From positions 1 through 9,696 of the forward strand of contig CANEXR010000092.1 of the NCBI GenBank assembly GCA_947443815.1: 9,696 nt of DNA, read 5' to 3'. Below are positions 8,108 to 9,696 of the stretch, one piece after another; positions within the stretch are counted from its first letter, which is position 1, and the number at the start of each line of letters is the position of its first letter. The translations under genes were made by a program, and so were the position numbers. Source of the stretch: Flavobacteriaceae bacterium. GTDB lineage: Bacteria; Bacteroidota; Bacteroidia; Flavobacteriales; Flavobacteriaceae. The notes under the pieces were generated by a model that was given only the letters and a program-made list of their open reading frames with translations, searched no databases and had not been told where the DNA came from.

Positions 8108-8138
8108 TTGAATATGACTTTGCAATATACTAATTTTG
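8108..8138 (+). promoter_or_regulatory. Bacteroidota-type promoter for ybaB
   Basis: The -7 element TAATTTTG (8131-8138) matches TAnnTTTG exactly. A TTG at 8108-8110 lies upstream with a 20-base spacer. The start point would be near 8144, about 23 bases before the ybaB ATG at 8167, followed by an A-rich leader. The element lies in the 68-bp region shared with the divergent S9 peptidase gene. Confidence 0.75.
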
Positions 8139-8166
8139 CAACAAACTAATTTAAAAAAGTTAAAAA

Positions 8167-8487
8167 ATGGATTTAATGGGAATGATGGGTAAACTTAGAG
8201 AAACCCAACAAAAAATAGAAGATACTAAAAAACGCTTAGATACCGTACTTATAGACGAACAAAGTAATGACGGTTTATTGAAAGTGACACTTTCTGCTAA
8301 TAGAAAAATAAAATCAATCACAATTGATGATGCGTTATTAGAAGACAAAGAGCAACTCGAAGATTATCTAATTATGACTTTAAACAAAGCCATTGAGAAA
8401 GCTTCCAATGTTAATGAAGCTGAATTAGATGCGGTTGCCAAAATGGATATGCCAATGATTCCAGGAATGGATAATTTATTCAAATAA
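8167..8487 (+). CDS. ybaB: YbaB/EbfC family nucleoid-associated protein
   Basis: This is a small DNA-binding protein that forms a tweezer-like homodimer and coats the nucleoid. At 106 aa it has the family length. The N-terminal helix (MDLMGMMGKLRETQQKIEDTKK) matches the usual start with its repeated Met and Gln. The middle holds the beta strands VTLSANRKIKSITID (about residues 40-54), followed by DALLEDKEQLEDYLIMTLNKAIEKA, the conserved dimer helix. It ends with a Met/Pro-rich tail (MDMPMIPGMDNLF), as is common for the family. Many bacteria keep ybaB beside dnaX or recR. Here it is a single-gene unit with its own promoter and terminator, divergent from a secreted peptidase and convergent with threonine aldolase, so the neighbours add nothing to its function. 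Confidence 0.94.
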   Translation: MDLMGMMGKLRETQQKIEDTKKRLDTVLIDEQSNDGLLKVTLSANRKIKSITIDDALLEDKEQLEDYLIMTLNKAIEKASNVNEAELDAVAKMDMPMIPGMDNLFK

Positions 8488-8497
8488 AAATTTAAAT

Positions 8498-8551
8498 AGG
8501 TAAGGTTTACCGTTTTAGCAATACACTTCACTTTAAACCTTACCTTTTTTT
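8498..8551 (+). terminator. Rho-independent terminator of ybaB
   Basis: AGGTAAGGTTTA (8498-8509) pairs perfectly with TAAACCTTACCT (8534-8545). These 12-bp arms enclose a 24-base loop and run directly into seven T (8545-8551). The hairpin begins 10 bases after the ybaB stop. It ends just before the convergent threonine aldolase stop at 8556-8558. The minus-strand side has only a short, mixed A/T tail, so termination in that direction is less certain. Confidence 0.8.
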
Positions 8552-8555
8552 AAAC

Positions 8556-9581
8556 CTAAAATACTAATTTTTCTAAAGTTTCCAATACATAAGTATGCAT
8601 TACTTCTCTATAATCAAGATGAGTAACTATTCGCAACTTTCCATGTCCCATCGAGCTTATCGAAATATTTTTTTGCTTCAATTTTTCAATCAAAAGCGAA
8701 TCACTACAATTAGGTGCTAATGAAAAAATCAAAATATTTGTTTCCACAGGTTCTACCGAAGCCACCCAACTTACCCTCTTCAAAACCTCAGCCAATTCCT
8801 TTGCTCTACGATGATCTTCTACCAATCGTTCGATATTATGGTCCAAAGCAAACATTCCTGCAGCTGCCAAATATCCAACTTGTCGCATTCCGCCTCCAAA
8901 TATTTTTCGAATCCGCAAAGCCCTGTGTATCGTCGCTTTGTCCGATAACAATACAGAACCAATAGGCGCTCCAAGTCCCTTAGAAAAACAAACAGAAATC
9001 GTATCAAATAATTTTCCAAAAGCCTTAGGATCTTGATTTTTAGCGACCAAAGCATTCCATATTCGTGCACCATCCAAATGGAATTTCAAATTATTAGCCA
9101 CACAAACCTGCTTTATTTTTTGCAAATCTTCCAGTTCATAACAAGCACCTCCACCTTTATTAGTCGTGTTTTCCACACAAACCAAAGTCGTCAAAGGACT
9201 ATGATAAAACTCCGGATCATTAATCGAACCAGCAACTTGTTCCGCAGTTATCATCCCCCGATGTCCATCCAATAAACAACATGAAACACCACTATTAAAA
9301 GAAACTCCTCCGCCTTCATAATGATACACATGCGCATATTTATCCGCAATCAACTGCTCACCAGGTTGTGTATGCAATTTAATCGCCGTTTGATTAGCCA
9401 TTGTCCCAGAAGGAAAAAACAACCCTGCCTCCATTCCAAACATTTCAGCAACTCTAGCTTCTAACGCTATAACTGTCGGATCCTGTTTGTACACATCATC
9501 GCCCACTTTGGCATTGAACATATACTGCAACATTTCATTAGAGGGCTTCGTAATTGTATCGCTTATTAAATTTATTTCCAT
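8556..9581 (-). CDS. ltaE: Low-specificity L-threonine aldolase
   Basis: This PLP fold-type I enzyme cleaves L-threonine and L-allo-threonine to glycine and acetaldehyde in the cytoplasm. At 341 aa it is the usual length (E. coli LtaE 333). The start is the ATG at 9581, giving the family-typical MEINLISDTITKPS. Landmarks are GDDVYKQDPTV, FPSGTMANQ (PLP phosphate contact), His84 in KYAHVYHYEGGG (stacks on PLP, E. coli His83), His127 (aligns with E. coli His126), HLDGARIWNA with Asp170, Lys201 in CFSKGLGAPIGS (Schiff-base lysine, E. coli Lys197), and RKIFGGGMRQ. Arg317 in KLRIVTHLD should bind the substrate carboxylate. The motif usually written ENTHN is ENTTN here (137-141), so a common His is Thr. 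The gene converges on ybaB. It could supply glycine to the cleavage system whose T protein is encoded at the other end of the window, though nothing shows co-regulation. Confidence 0.95.
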   Translation of the reverse strand: MEINLISDTITKPSNEMLQYMFNAKVGDDVYKQDPTVIALEARVAEMFGMEAGLFFPSGTMANQTAIKLHTQPGEQLIADKYAHVYHYEGGGVSFNSGVSCCLLDGHRGMITAEQVAGSINDPEFYHSPLTTLVCVENTTNKGGGACYELEDLQKIKQVCVANNLKFHLDGARIWNALVAKNQDPKAFGKLFDTISVCFSKGLGAPIGSVLLSDKATIHRALRIRKIFGGGMRQVGYLAAAGMFALDHNIERLVEDHRRAKELAEVLKRVSWVASVEPVETNILIFSLAPNCSDSLLIEKLKQKNISISSMGHGKLRIVTHLDYREVMHTYVLETLEKLVF

Positions 9582-9586
9582 ATTGT

Positions 9587-9617
9587 AAAAACTATATCTT
9601 ATTTTTGCATTTCAAAA
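9587..9617 (-). promoter_or_regulatory. Weak candidate promoter for ltaE
   Basis: On the minus strand TTG (9615-9613) and TAGTTTTT (9594-9587) are 18 bases apart. This resembles TTG-N17-23-TAnnTTTG but with T in place of the final G. The -7 element would end only five bases before the ATG, implying an almost leaderless transcript. This is the best candidate in the visible upstream region, but it is weak, and the true promoter may be farther right. Confidence 0.25.
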
Positions 9618-9624
9618 TTTGTAA

Positions 9625-9696
9625 AATTATCAGAAGCTAATCCTGCTATCCGTTACAATCTTTTTCTAAAACTCCTTTTTTTGTAAAAAGAAAAAA
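9625..9696 (-). ncRNA. Possible end of a Flavobacterium intergenic structured RNA element (cut by window edge)
   Basis: The last 115 bases hold no open frame with a credible start. Within them, 9630-9659 is less AT-rich than the rest and, read on the minus strand, contains GATTGTAACGGATAGCAGG followed by ATTAGCTTCTGA. Before that come A/T-rich tracts with a small hairpin (9675-9690, CTTTTT/TTGT/AAAAAG). I recall similar GCGGATAGCNGGATTAGCTT blocks as the 3' half of a recurrent hairpin element between Flavobacterium genes, possibly the Rfam flavo-1 motif. The 5' half would lie beyond base 9696. The pattern is visible here; the family assignment is from memory and unverified. Confidence 0.35.

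Noticed and set aside
8096..8125. TTG start at 8125 for the S9 peptidase
   Set aside because: It would put nine extra residues before a well-formed signal peptide that starts at the ATG at 8098.
9033..9275. 80-codon plus-strand open frame inside the threonine aldolase gene
   Set aside because: It is a shadow of conserved minus-strand coding sequence, with no promoter or recognisable protein features.
9600..9607. TATTTTTG on the plus strand, a possible promoter of a gene to the right
   Set aside because: There is no TTG at the right distance upstream (the nearest gives a 14-base spacer) and no ATG follows in the remaining 89 bases. It may still serve a gene beyond the edge, but the window does not support it.
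1..9696. Glycine-linked gene cluster (gcvT, CBS-like, ltaE) as a metabolic island
   Set aside because: The genes are in separate transcription units, 4-8 kb apart and on different strands, with unrelated housekeeping genes between them. Proximity alone does not support co-regulation.

Overview
The window is AT-rich chromosomal DNA from a member of the Bacteroidota, most likely Flavobacterium or a close relative in the Flavobacteriaceae. The evidence is the overall protein similarity, the A-rich leaders without clear Shine-Dalgarno sequences, and three good matches to the Bacteroidota -7 promoter element TAnnTTTG. Two of these have a TTG about 19-20 bases upstream. Nothing looks mobile: I see no transposase, integrase, phage gene, CRISPR array, tRNA or rRNA. 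It reads as an ordinary core-genome segment with seven complete genes and one gene cut by the left edge.

Layout. Positions 1-4777 are all on the plus strand. They hold the 3' part of gcvT (glycine cleavage T protein), a Prc/Tsp-like S41 processing protease, a small secreted all-helical protein of unknown function, and yebC behind its own promoter. The first three genes are separated by only 9 and 7 bases and are probably one transcript. A perfect 50-bp palindrome (4791-4840) separates yebC from the convergent minus-strand genes and looks like a shared bidirectional terminator. Next on the minus strand come a cystathionine beta-synthase/cysteine synthase-like PLP enzyme (4850-5890) and an exported oligopeptidase B-type S9 peptidase (5963-8098). 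A 68-bp divergent intergenic region carries a strong plus-strand promoter for ybaB (8167-8487, nucleoid-associated protein). ybaB ends in a hairpin terminator and faces the minus-strand threonine aldolase gene (8556-9581). The last 115 bases are noncoding. They contain a relatively GC-rich block that resembles one end of a recurrent Flavobacterium intergenic RNA element.

How the genes relate. Three enzymes touch glycine/serine/threonine/cysteine metabolism: GcvT consumes glycine, threonine aldolase produces it, and the CBS-like enzyme acts on serine or O-acetylserine. They sit in separate transcription units, so this may be coincidence. Two envelope peptidases (Prc-like and OpdB-like) carry signal peptides. 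The Prc-like protease and the helical secreted protein beside it are the most plausible functional pair of unknown role. YebC and YbaB are housekeeping nucleic-acid or ribosome-associated proteins. I found no clearly novel multi-gene system. The best leads are the protease/helical-protein pair, the perfect palindrome, and the edge element.
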